From Orychophragmus violaceus (lineage: Eukaryota; Streptophyta; Magnoliopsida; Brassicales; Brassicaceae), in assembly GCA_030180135.1 (NCBI GenBank), contig CM058234.1, forward strand, positions 5,267,543 to 5,331,542: DNA of 64,000 bases. The letters are read 5' to 3'. Shown here one piece after another: positions 55,410 to 64,000 of this stretch. Position numbers and translations under genes: made by a program. Within the stretch, counting starts at the first letter, position 1, and each line of letters starts with the position of its first letter. Under the pieces are notes generated by a model. It was given only the letters and a program-made list of their open reading frames with translations. It had not been told where the DNA came from and did not search any database.

Positions 55410-58400
55410 GTGTCTGTTAGAATATGATGTTTAGAACAAGAACACAACTTAGATTGAAGAGAGAATGAAGAGAGAATGTAGAGAGAGAGACTCGGCACCC
55501 GATTAGGGTTTATGACCGAGAGAGAGAGAGTAAGAGAGATAGAAAAGGAGAAGAGATGTATAACTCTCAATGTATATTAACAAGTGATGTTACAAGGTAT
55601 ATATAGAAGATACAACTAGGTTAAGCAACTAGAGAGAGAGAGACAACCGAAACTTGTTTGGTGAGATGTAGGTGATTTGTTGGTGAGATGTAGGTGATTT
55701 GTTGGTGAGAGTTAGGTGAGTTGTTGGTGAGACCAAATAGTTCCAAATAGTAGTCTTCAAATAGTAACTCCCCAAATAGTGTAGAACCGAGATTAGTTCC
55801 TTGTAGTTCAATGCACATGTCTAACTTGTGATCTCCAATTCAATACTCCCCCTCAAGCTTGAATTCAAGGATGAATCAAGCTTGGAGTGACAATGGAGAT
55901 CTACCTCATTAAAAACCTTCATGAAGAAAACCACTTGGGATAAAACTTCATGAAGGGAAAAAGAGTGTAGACTCCATGGCCTTAGAGGATTCCGGGATTT
56001 CCATGAGTCCAAGCTTGGTGTGAATGGACTCACACACCTTCAAGCTAGCTGCCTTGGTGAACACATCTGCTAGTTGTTCTTCACTTCTTGTGAAGCAAGG
56101 TAACACAACTCCTTGCTCAATCAGCTGCCTCACTTTGTGGCAATCCACTTCAATATGTTTAGTCCTCTCATGGAAGACTGAGTTTGAGGCAATGTGAATG
56201 GATGCTTGGTTGTCACAATGCATGGTGATTGGCTTTGTCTTCTCAATCCCCAAATCCACAAGAAGAGCTCCGATCCACACCAATTCTGTTGCTAGCTTCC
56301 TCATTGCTCTATATTCAGCTTCAGCACTTGAACATGATACTATCTTCTGCTTCTTGCTCTTCCAAGTGACAAGGTTTCCTCCAATGAATGTGCAATATCC
56401 AGTAGTAGATCTCCTGTCCACTCTATCTCCTGCCCAATCAGCATCACAATACCCAACTATCTCTGTACTTTGATTGCAACCCATCCAAATGCCTTGACCA
56501 GGAGCACCACTTAGATATCTGAGTATCCTTTCAACCATATCCCAATGATGCATCTTTGGTGCTTGCATATGTTGGCTTACCTGGTTCACTGCAAAACACA
56601 AATCAGGTCTGGTTATGGTTAAGTAAATAAGCTTACCAACCATCCTTCTATATTTGGTAATGTCCTCAAATGGTCTATCTTCAAGCTCCCCCTCTCTTAT
56701 GACTTTGTAGCCTTCCTCCAATGGTGTCTTAGCTGGTTTTGATCCAATCTTTCCTGCCTCAGATAACAAATCAAGTGTGTATTTCCTTTGAGATAAGAAG
56801 AGTCCATCATTAGATCGACAAACTTCTATCCCAAGGAAGTACTTTAGAGTACCAAGATCTTTAATATCAAAAACAGATTTGAGATAAGCTTTAGTTTCTT
56901 GTATACCTGACTTGTTACTCCCTGATATGATAATGTCATCAACATAAACAAGGATAACAATGATACCTTCCTGATCTTGGAGAGTGAACAATGTATGATC
57001 TCCTTCAGACCTTTTGAAACCTCTTTGCATAAGTGTTGAACTCAGCTTGTGATACCAAGCTCTAGGTGATTGTTTTAACCCATAGATGGCCTTCTTGAGT
57101 CTTAGTACTTTCCCTGTTTTAACAAGGCTTTCAAGACCAGAGGGTGGAGTCATGTATACCTCATCTTCAAGCTCCCCTTGAAGAAATGCATTCTTGACAT
57201 CCATTTGCCAAAGTTCCCAATCAAGATTTGTTGCCAAAGACAAGATGATCCTAACTGTGTGAAGCTTAGCTACTGGTGCAAAGGTGTCCAAGTAATCCTT
57301 TCCATAAGTTTGAGTGAAACCTCTTGCAACCATCCTTGCTTTGTATCTCTCCATTTCTCCATTACTTCTGTATTTGATGGTGAAAACCCATTTGGAAGTC
57401 ACTGCCTTCTTTCCTCTAGGAAGTTCAGCTTCATACCAAGTCCCATTGTTGTCCATTGCTTTTATCTCTTCATCCACAGCCTGCATCCACCTCTTATCGC
57501 CCTTTGCTTCTTCATAGGTTGTTGGTACATATTCTTGATCCAACTTCCCAATGAACACTTGATGCTCCAATGGTACTTGAGCTAAACTGCAAACAGCTTG
57601 AATGGGATGAGCTACTGCATTGCTGTTGAAGAAAACCGTTTGCTTTTTCTCCCTTGTACTTCTTCTTAACACTTGAACTTGTTGTTGCTCATTCATAACC
57701 GGCTCCTCAACTTGATGATCTAACTCCTCAGGTTCTTCAATATGTTCTTCCTCATGTTCCTCATGCTCCTCATTTTCAGCTTGATCATGTGCAGAAGGAT
57801 CAGCTACTTGCGGTTCTGGAGCTGATTCATGACTGTCCCCCTCATGATCAAGATGGGAATGTTGAGGAGTTTCTGAAGTTGGAGCAGGGACTGGAGTGAT
57901 AGGGCTTGTCTGGGCCGGTTGTTGAGGCATACTAAAACCCAAGTGTTCCATGATTAACCTTAGGTTGGCTGCTCTGTCTGATTGAGAAGTGGGAAGATCC
58001 TTCAAGCTATCCCAATTCTTTTCATCATAGAAACTCCTTGTTTCCATAAACTTCACATCTCTTGAGATTAAGACCTTCCTTTTTTCTGGTACATAACACT
58101 TGTATCCTCTTTGTGTTGTGGAGTAACCAATGAACATAGCTTTGGTGCTCTTAGCATCCAGCTTATCCCTTTGTTCTCCTGGTATTAACACAAAGCAAAT
58201 ACACCCAAACACACGTAAGTGATCAACTAATGGATTTGTTTTGTTTAGTACCTGAAATGGAGATTGATCCTTAAGAACTCTTGTGGGAGTTCTATTGATC
58301 AAGTAGCAAGCAGTCATGACTGCATCTCCCCAAAACCTTTTAGGAACATTCCTGTAGAACATCATGGACCTTGCTACCTCCATTAAGTGTCTGTTCTTTC

Positions 58401-61019
58401 TTTCAGCCACTCCATTTTGTTGTGGAGTATAAGGACAGCTTGTTTGATGGAGAATCCCATGTTTGGACAAGTGTTGTTTGAAAGCATTGCTTGTATACTC
58501 ACCACCATTGTCTGATCTAAAAATTTTGATCTTACCATTGAAATGATTAGTAACATGATTTTGAAAGTTCATAAAAGCTTCTAACACTCTATCCTTAGTT
58601 TGCATCAATGTTATCCAAGTATATTTAGATTTTTCATCAATAAAAGTGACAAAATACTTATGGTTCTCTCTAGACAAACAAGGAGCAGTCCACACATCAG
58701 AATGAACAAGATCAAAACAATTTTCATAAGTAGTTTTAGAAGTTGGAAAAACAGACTTGCAATGTTTCCCAAGAATACAAGCCTCACATTCATCATTTTT
58801 AAACTTAACAGAAGGTAATAGAAGCCCTAAAGCCCTAGAGTGTGGATGTCCTAGTCTAGCATGCCAAATAGAGTCATCCACACTAACACAAGTAGATAAA
58901 GCAGTAGATAAAGCAGGAGATAATTCAGAAGAGGAATTAGTGTCTTCAATCATGTAGAGTTCATCCTTGGTCACACCTTTCCCAATCAACTTACTTGTTC
59001 TAATATCCTGAAACACAACATCATTAGGACTGAAAACAATATTGCAATTTAGATCAGTGGCTATTCTTTTAACAGATACTAAGTTGGATGTGAAACTAGG
59101 CATAAAGAAAGCTTTGGATTCTTTATCAAATAATTTCAAATTTCCTATGCCTTCAATTGGAATTTTATCACCATTTGCAATCACTACACATCCTAAAGCT
59201 GGTTTAACATTTTCTATCAACTTAGGGTCACTGATCATATGGTGAGAAGCTCCAGAATCAATAATCAAAGGTCTGATTTTATTTGATGCAAAGAGTGAAG
59301 TACCAAGGACCATACCAGAGTTTTCCTTGAGGGCTTTGATGAGTGCCTCAAGGTCTGACCTTCTTACCACATCATTAGTCATAGCTGGAGCTTGATGAAC
59401 CACCATTGCTCTCCCTTCATCACATTGCTGCATAGAAGAAGAACCTGGTCCAGCTCCACCATATGAGTAGTTTGCCCTTTGATCCTTGAACCGGTTGTTG
59501 TGAGATGATGGTCTGAGGTTGGGGTGAAGGCGCCAGCATCTATCCTTCAAGTGCCCACTCTTCTTGCAAAAATCACATATCAAGACTCCTCTCTTGTCAC
59601 CTCCATAGTTCTGCCTTTCCTCAGCTTTAAACACTCCTTTGTTGGCGGTTACCAACTCTCCTTTCCCTTTGAACAACCCAAATGAGCCTTGCTCTTTTTG
59701 AATTTGTCCACATACATCATCAATATCTGGGAGAGTATCTGCCCTTAGGATGTGTTTAATCAGCCCATTGTAGGATGAGTTCATGGTGAGCAGAAGAGCA
59801 AATACTTTATCTTGTTCTCTTCTTTCTTGCAACACCAAAGGATCATTGCTTGGTGGTCTTAGCATCTCCAACTCTGACCACAGTGAGCTAAACTTCCCAA
59901 AGTGAGCTTTAAACTCCATGTCTTCTTGTTGGAGATTGTTAATGGACAGCTTAACTTCAAAGACTCTTGTTAGGTTTGTTTTGTTTCCATAAACCTTCTC
60001 AATAGTATCCCACAGCTGCTTGGAGGTCACGCAATAGGAGTATGCTTCCAATAGGTGCTGGTCAAGTGAGCTTTGGAGAGTGGAGAGGACATGTTGATCC
60101 CCTTGAAGCCACGCTTCTTCAACAGCTTCAGTTGTCTCTTCATGAGACTCACCTTCTTCTTTAGCCTCGGTTTCACCCTTAGCCTTCATCACCTTCTCTG
60201 GAGCCGTGCTCCTCATGATGTACTTCCATAAACCTCTGCCTCCAAGAGCAGACTTCACCATCCTGGCCCAAACAATATAGTTGGCACCTTTTAAAATCAC
60301 AGGAATGATTACCCTTGAGTTCTCCATTGCTTAAAACCGGTTTAATGCAAGGAGGGAGTTTTCAAGGTAAGCTTTGAAACTAGTGTGTTCTCAACTCACA
60401 GAGAATGCACACAACAATAAACAAGAAGTAGAAGTGCTTAAGAGATTAAGAATATTCAAGAACAAGTTCAAGAACAAGAAGAACAAGCCGGTTACAAGAA
60501 CAAGTTTAAGACCGAGAGTAAATAGGTTTTGAAACAAAGTTTGCGGAAATGAATAGGTCTAGGAGCTTAGTGCTCTGATACCATGTTAGAATATGATGTT
60601 TAGAACAAGAACACAACTTAGATTGAAGAGAGAATGAAGAGAGAATGTAGAGAGAGAGACTCGGCACCCGATTAGGGTTTATGACCGAGAGAGAGAGAGT
60701 AAGAGAGATAGAAAAGGAGAAGAGATGTATAACTCTCAATGTATATTAACAAGTGATGTTACAAGGTATATATAGAAGATACAACTAGGTTAAGCAACTA
60801 GAGAGAGAGAGACAACCGAAACTTGTTTGGTGAGATGTAGGTGATTTGTTGGTGAGATGTAGGTGATTTGTTGGTGAGAGTTAGGTGAGTTGTTGGTGAG
60901 ACCAAATAGTTCCAAATAGTAATCTTCAAATAGTAACTCCCCAAATAGTGTAGAACCGAGATTAGTTCCTTGTAGTTCAATGCACATGTCTAACTTGTGA
61001 TCTCCAATTCAATAGTGTC
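55410..61019 (-). mobile_element. Nearly intact Ty1/copia element, minus strand
   Basis: The 431-bp LTRs at 55415-55845 and 60584-61014 differ at one position as read (G at 55752 vs A at 60921). The target duplication GTGTC lies at 55410-55414 and 61015-61019. The primer-binding site in reverse (GCTCTGATACCA, 60572-60583) abuts the right-hand LTR. The purine tract in reverse (CTCCCCCTCAAG) abuts the left-hand LTR. In its own direction the LTR starts TATTG and ends CTAACA. The LTR contains GA-rich runs and a 19-bp unit (GGTGAGATGTAGGTGATTT) repeated in tandem. The internal ORF is intact, so the insertion is recent. Confidence 0.95.
55948..60327 (-). CDS. Ty1/copia Gag-Pol polyprotein, intact, 1459 residues
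   Basis: The start is at 60327 (MENSRVIIPVILKG). The order of domains is Gag to about residue 240, then a CCHC knuckle CDFCKKSGHLKDRC near 251. The protease motif DSGASHHM is near 356 and the pre-integrase IWHARLGHPHSRA near 494. Integrase has HSDVWTA near 541, RSDNGGEY near 605 and TPQQNGVAERKNR near 636. An acidic and proline-rich linker carries repeated EEHEEHEE. Reverse transcriptase has YGLKQSPRAWY and YVDDIIISG near 1127. RNase H has CDADWAGD near 1294 and an SAEAEYRAM motif. All visible catalytic residues are kept. It is a sister family of the partial ORF at 61742-64000, sharing most RT/RNase H words. Confidence 0.95.
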   Translation of the reverse strand: MENSRVIIPVILKGANYIVWARMVKSALGGRGLWKYIMRSTAPEKVMKAKGETEAKEEGESHEETTEAVEEAWLQGDQHVLSTLQSSLDQHLLEAYSYCVTSKQLWDTIEKVYGNKTNLTRVFEVKLSINNLQQEDMEFKAHFGKFSSLWSELEMLRPPSNDPLVLQERREQDKVFALLLTMNSSYNGLIKHILRADTLPDIDDVCGQIQKEQGSFGLFKGKGELVTANKGVFKAEERQNYGGDKRGVLICDFCKKSGHLKDRCWRLHPNLRPSSHNNRFKDQRANYSYGGAGPGSSSMQQCDEGRAMVVHQAPAMTNDVVRRSDLEALIKALKENSGMVLGTSLFASNKIRPLIIDSGASHHMISDPKLIENVKPALGCVVIANGDKIPIEGIGNLKLFDKESKAFFMPSFTSNLVSVKRIATDLNCNIVFSPNDVVFQDIRTSKLIGKGVTKDELYMIEDTNSSSELSPALSTALSTCVSVDDSIWHARLGHPHSRALGLLLPSVKFKNDECEACILGKHCKSVFPTSKTTYENCFDLVHSDVWTAPCLSRENHKYFVTFIDEKSKYTWITLMQTKDRVLEAFMNFQNHVTNHFNGKIKIFRSDNGGEYTSNAFKQHLSKHGILHQTSCPYTPQQNGVAERKNRHLMEVARSMMFYRNVPKRFWGDAVMTACYLINRTPTRVLKDQSPFQVLNKTNPLVDHLRVFGCICFVLIPGEQRDKLDAKSTKAMFIGYSTTQRGYKCYVPEKRKVLISRDVKFMETRSFYDEKNWDSLKDLPTSQSDRAANLRLIMEHLGFSMPQQPAQTSPITPVPAPTSETPQHSHLDHEGDSHESAPEPQVADPSAHDQAENEEHEEHEEEHIEEPEELDHQVEEPVMNEQQQVQVLRRSTREKKQTVFFNSNAVAHPIQAVCSLAQVPLEHQVFIGKLDQEYVPTTYEEAKGDKRWMQAVDEEIKAMDNNGTWYEAELPRGKKAVTSKWVFTIKYRSNGEMERYKARMVARGFTQTYGKDYLDTFAPVAKLHTVRIILSLATNLDWELWQMDVKNAFLQGELEDEVYMTPPSGLESLVKTGKVLRLKKAIYGLKQSPRAWYHKLSSTLMQRGFKRSEGDHTLFTLQDQEGIIVILVYVDDIIISGSNKSGIQETKAYLKSVFDIKDLGTLKYFLGIEVCRSNDGLFLSQRKYTLDLLSEAGKIGSKPAKTPLEEGYKVIREGELEDRPFEDITKYRRMVGKLIYLTITRPDLCFAVNQVSQHMQAPKMHHWDMVERILRYLSGAPGQGIWMGCNQSTEIVGYCDADWAGDRVDRRSTTGYCTFIGGNLVTWKSKKQKIVSCSSAEAEYRAMRKLATELVWIGALLVDLGIEKTKPITMHCDNQASIHIASNSVFHERTKHIEVDCHKVRQLIEQGVVLPCFTRSEEQLADVFTKAASLKVCESIHTKLGLMEIPESSKAMESTLFFPS

Positions 61020-61270
61020 TAGCGGCTCAAATCGTGGCGGAAGCTCTATGGCTTGGAGATTCTCTGAAGACCTTTGGCGGAGGCGGATCTGCTAGAGGAC
61101 GGTGGAAGCTGGCCGAAGTTTCTAGAGGAGAGTCGAAGGGTTTGGAGACGCGATTTCTTCTCGCTAGACTGGTGGGTTTGCGTTGGCAGTTAAGAGCTTT
61201 TCCGAGTGATGGTGATTGTATTCGTACGGGGATGGCGGTGATAGTTTTAGAGATTAAACATTAGTCTTCT
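61020..61270. other. GC-richer segment between two copia insertions
   Basis: It appears to continue the sequence at 55205-55414 once the copia element and one GTGTC are removed. On the plus strand it is rich in GGCGGAGGCGG-type words, and a 76-codon frame is open. I do not recognise the product. It could be the 5' part of a retroelement or of a host gene destroyed by the insertions. Confidence 0.4.
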
Positions 61271-61485
61271 TGAGAGAATTGTGGCGCAAAGCTAGAGAGA
61301 AAGAGAGAATCACAAGAACTTGTGTGTATTTCATTTTTGGTGTTACATATGTTTATATAGGAAATCAAGTCTGGATATTTCAAATGAAATGCTTAGAGAC
61401 AAGAACATCTAGGCTATTAGGTCTGGTCTGGTCTGAACATGCGCATAGGAGAGAGTGAGCTAAGGTGTGGGCCATTCACGCTTTC

Positions 61486-61568
61486 TCCTTGTTTCCCGCA
61501 GTCCTTGTTTCCCGCAGTCCTTGTTTCCCGCAGTCCTTGTTTCTAGCAGTCCTTGTTTCCAGCATTCC
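61486..61568. repeat. 16-bp minisatellite in a copia LTR
   Basis: TCCTTGTTTCCCGCAG occurs in about five consecutive copies; the last two carry changes (TTTCTAGCAG, TTTCCAGCAT). Confidence 0.9.
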
Positions 61569-61741
61569 TTGTCTTTAACATGATCAATACTCCCCCTCAA
61601 GTTCAGACTTTGGAATCACCCTAAAGTCTGAACTTGGAATGATCATGGCAACACCTCATTAAAAACCTTGATATGGAAAACCACTTGGGACAAAACCATA
61701 TCAAGGGAAAAAGAGTATGCTGCCCATGAATCAGGAGAGTT

Positions 61742-64000
61742 CTAATCATGAATGGCTACCAGCCCTAGTTTGCCAAAAACATGAGTGCAAACCTTAAGAC
61801 TAGCAGCCTTAGTGAAGATATCCGCAAGCTGATCTTCACTCTTTGTGTAGCAGGGCAGGATAGTTCCATCTTCAATCTTCTCCCTTACCTTATGGCAATC
61901 AATCTCAATATGTTTGGTCCTCTCATGAAACACTGAGTTGGTTGCAATGTGAATAGCAGCCTGGTTGTCACAGTGGAAGGTGATTGGACTTGATTGCTCT
62001 ATGCCAAAGTCCTTAAGCAAAGCCTTCAGCCATGTTAACTCGGTTGCCAGCTTCCTCATGGCCCTATACTCAGCTTCAGCACTAGAACAAGATACCACCT
62101 TCTGCTTCTTTGTCTTCCAAGTCACCAAGTTACCTCCAATGAAGGTGCAATAGCCGGTTGTTGATCTCCTATCACTCTTATCACCAGCCCAATCTGCATC
62201 ACAATAGCCAACAATTTCTGTGCTCTCATTCTTACCCATCCAAATACCTTGTTCAGTTGATCCTTTGAGATATCTGAGGATCCTCTCAATCAAACTCCAA
62301 TGATACACTGTGGGTGATTGCATATGTTGGCTAACTTGATTCACAGCAAAGCATAAATCTGGTCTTGTGAGAGTGAGGTAGATAAGCTTCCCAACCAGCC
62401 TTCTATACAATGAGACATCCTTGAACTTGACTTCATCCGATTTCTCCCCCTTTCTATTGACTTGGTAGCCATCTTCAAGAGGAGTCTTTGCAATCTTGCA
62501 ATCCTGCATACTTGTTTCTGTCAACAAGTCTTTAACATACTTCCGTTGGGACAGAAATAATCCATCGTTGAATCTGCATACTTCAATGCCCAAGAAGTAC
62601 TTCAACTCACCAAGGTCTTTGATATCAAAGGCACTCTTGAGGAATGCCTTTGTAGATTGAATTCCATCATTATCACTCCCTGTGATAATCAAATCATCCA
62701 CATAGATTAGAACTACCACCACTCCTTGATCACTTTGAAGAGTAAACAATGTGTGATCAGATTGAGATTTCTTGAAGCCATGATCCATAAGTGTATGACT
62801 GAGCTTGTGGTACCACGCCCTTGGTGATTGTTTCAAGCCATAAATCGCCCTTCTTAGTCTCAATACTTCACCATCTTCACACAAGTGTTTCAATCCTGGT
62901 GGTGGAGTCATATACACTTCCTCTTCAAGCTCACCTTGTAGAAAGGCATTCTTCACATCCATTTGCCACAGATTCCACGAGAGGTTTGTGGCTAAGCTCA
63001 ATGTGACTCTTACTGTATGGAGTTTAGCCACTGGTGCAAAGGTATCCGTGTAGTCTTCTCCATAAGTTTGAGTGAATCCCCTTGCTACTAGCCTTGCCTT
63101 GTACCTCTCTATGTCTCCATTGCTTTGATACTTGATTGTGAAGACCCACTTTGAGCTGACAGTCTTCTTACCCTTTGGTAACTTCTCCACATTCCAAGTA
63201 TGATTCCTCTCCATAGCTTCTTTCTCATCCTTTACTGCATCCATCCATACCTTGAAATCTTTAGCCTCTTCATATGTCTTAGGAACCTGGTTTAGCTCAA
63301 TCTTCCCAAGGAAAGCCTTGTGACTAGATGGTAGCAAGTTAATAGAACAAGTAGACTGACTAGGATGAGCTACTGCTTGGTTGTTGTAGTAGACTTTTGA
63401 AAACATCCATTCTGATGGGTCTTTCTTTTCCCTTGTGCTTCTCCTGAGTTGCTGAACCTGTTGATCAACCACCTCCTCATTACTTACTGCCTCTTGATGG
63501 ACTATCTCATCCTCATTCATATCCAAGTCCACTTGGTTTTGTTCTTGAGGTAGAGAGTCTTCTTGAGCTTGAGCCGGTTCATGGGTGTGTGTTGCTGGTT
63601 CAGTATCTTCTTGTTGAGCTTCTTGGGTAGTTGTTTCAGGTTCTTTTGGCCGTGGGATATCATTTCCCAAGTGATCCAACAAGTACTTCAAACTTGTGGC
63701 CAAATCCGAAGGTGATCTTGAGAGATCCTTCAAACCTTCCCAATCCTTTTTCTCATAGTATCTATGTCCCTCAATGAACTTAACATCCCTTGAAACATAG
63801 GTCTTGTTGTTGCTTGGATCAAAACACTTGTAGCCCTTCTGAGTTGTGGAGTATCCAAGGAACATACACCTTGTGCTTTTAGCTTCTAGCTTATTCCTTT
63901 GATCTCCTGAGATATATACAAAACAAACACAACCAAACACACGTAAGTGTTCAATAAATGGTTTGGTTTTGTTTAATACCTCATATGGTGAAATGTCTTG
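61742..64000 (-). CDS. Ty1/copia polyprotein, C-terminal part (integrase end, RT, RNase H), partial
   Basis: The frame is open from the window edge (64000) to the stop at 61742, about 752 residues. It starts inside the integrase C-terminal region (HLRVFGCVCFV). A glutamine- and glutamate-rich linker follows. Then come reverse transcriptase (WQMDVKNAFLQGELEEEVYM, YGLKQSPRAWY, YVDDLIITG) and RNase H (CDADWAGDKSDRRSTTGYC, SAEAEYRAM). No stop or frameshift is seen in this part. Its upstream half (Gag, protease, integrase core) is beyond the window. Confidence 0.93.
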   Translation of the reverse strand, partial: QDISPYEVLNKTKPFIEHLRVFGCVCFVYISGDQRNKLEAKSTRCMFLGYSTTQKGYKCFDPSNNKTYVSRDVKFIEGHRYYEKKDWEGLKDLSRSPSDLATSLKYLLDHLGNDIPRPKEPETTTQEAQQEDTEPATHTHEPAQAQEDSLPQEQNQVDLDMNEDEIVHQEAVSNEEVVDQQVQQLRRSTREKKDPSEWMFSKVYYNNQAVAHPSQSTCSINLLPSSHKAFLGKIELNQVPKTYEEAKDFKVWMDAVKDEKEAMERNHTWNVEKLPKGKKTVSSKWVFTIKYQSNGDIERYKARLVARGFTQTYGEDYTDTFAPVAKLHTVRVTLSLATNLSWNLWQMDVKNAFLQGELEEEVYMTPPPGLKHLCEDGEVLRLRRAIYGLKQSPRAWYHKLSHTLMDHGFKKSQSDHTLFTLQSDQGVVVVLIYVDDLIITGSDNDGIQSTKAFLKSAFDIKDLGELKYFLGIEVCRFNDGLFLSQRKYVKDLLTETSMQDCKIAKTPLEDGYQVNRKGEKSDEVKFKDVSLYRRLVGKLIYLTLTRPDLCFAVNQVSQHMQSPTVYHWSLIERILRYLKGSTEQGIWMGKNESTEIVGYCDADWAGDKSDRRSTTGYCTFIGGNLVTWKTKKQKVVSCSSAEAEYRAMRKLATELTWLKALLKDFGIEQSSPITFHCDNQAAIHIATNSVFHERTKHIEIDCHKVREKIEDGTILPCYTKSEDQLADIFTKAASLKVCTHVFGKLGLVAIHD

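Larger units (their letters stand above)
61271..64000 (-). mobile_element. Ty1/copia element, minus strand, cut by the window edge
   Basis: The 3' LTR ends at 61589 (GATCAATA on the plus strand), followed by the purine tract in reverse (CTCCCCCTCAAG), exactly as in the neighbouring element. Its other border is probably near 61271 (TGAGAGAATTG) but cannot be proven, since the second LTR lies outside the window. A 16-bp unit TCCTTGTTTCCCGCAG is repeated about five times at 61486-61568 inside the LTR. The internal ORF is open to the edge. Confidence 0.85.

Overview
The window looks like nuclear DNA from a Brassicaceae plant. The evidence is long AT-rich spacers, spliced genes, dense retrotransposons, and three host genes whose predicted proteins closely match ones I recognise from Arabidopsis. 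From left to right these are NTT/WIP2 (C2H2 zinc-finger transcription factor, 11671-13628), NRPA1 (largest subunit of RNA polymerase I, 32803-40928) and LPAT2 (ER lysophosphatidate acyltransferase, 43290-46496), all on the minus strand. From memory this is the order of At3g57650-At3g57670 read in reverse, so the window appears to be a collinear chromosome-arm segment. No database was searched. I rebuilt the splice structures by hand (2, 21 and 11 coding exons). Every junction keeps frame, and the totals are 367, 1634 and 389 residues.

Everything else is mobile or repetitive DNA. Region 114-4180 is a decayed PIF/Harbinger element with TTA target duplications. It carries a Myb/SANT-like ORF, a GRF zinc-finger gene and an internally deleted transposase. 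Region 4181-11670 is AT-rich spacer with a tRNA-derived SINE, a Harbinger-type MITE and microsatellites. Between NTT and NRPA1 (13.6-32.8 kb) lie a Ty1/copia element with identical LTRs and an intact 1408-residue polyprotein (17069-21716), a LINE nested in an older retroelement, a Mutator-like MITE with telomere-like repeats, another truncated LINE, another MITE, a truncated SINE and a TTCGGG-rich element.

To the right of LPAT2 the window is almost entirely transposon. It has TA-rich spacer, a MITE inside a MITE (48391-49159), a decayed copia element (49347-54870) split by a small non-coding LTR element (52086-53729), a nearly intact copia element on the minus strand (55415-61014), and the 3' half of a related copia element that runs off the right edge (61271-64000).

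The host genes are not a functional cluster. NTT acts in transcription and development, NRPA1 in rRNA synthesis and LPAT2 in phospholipid assembly. The most unusual pattern is a set of six tiny insertions (12-27 nt, each with an A-rich or T-rich tail) flanked by perfect 13-18 bp direct repeats. They look like extremely short products of target-primed reverse transcription. No CRISPR array, bacterial gene or tRNA gene was found.
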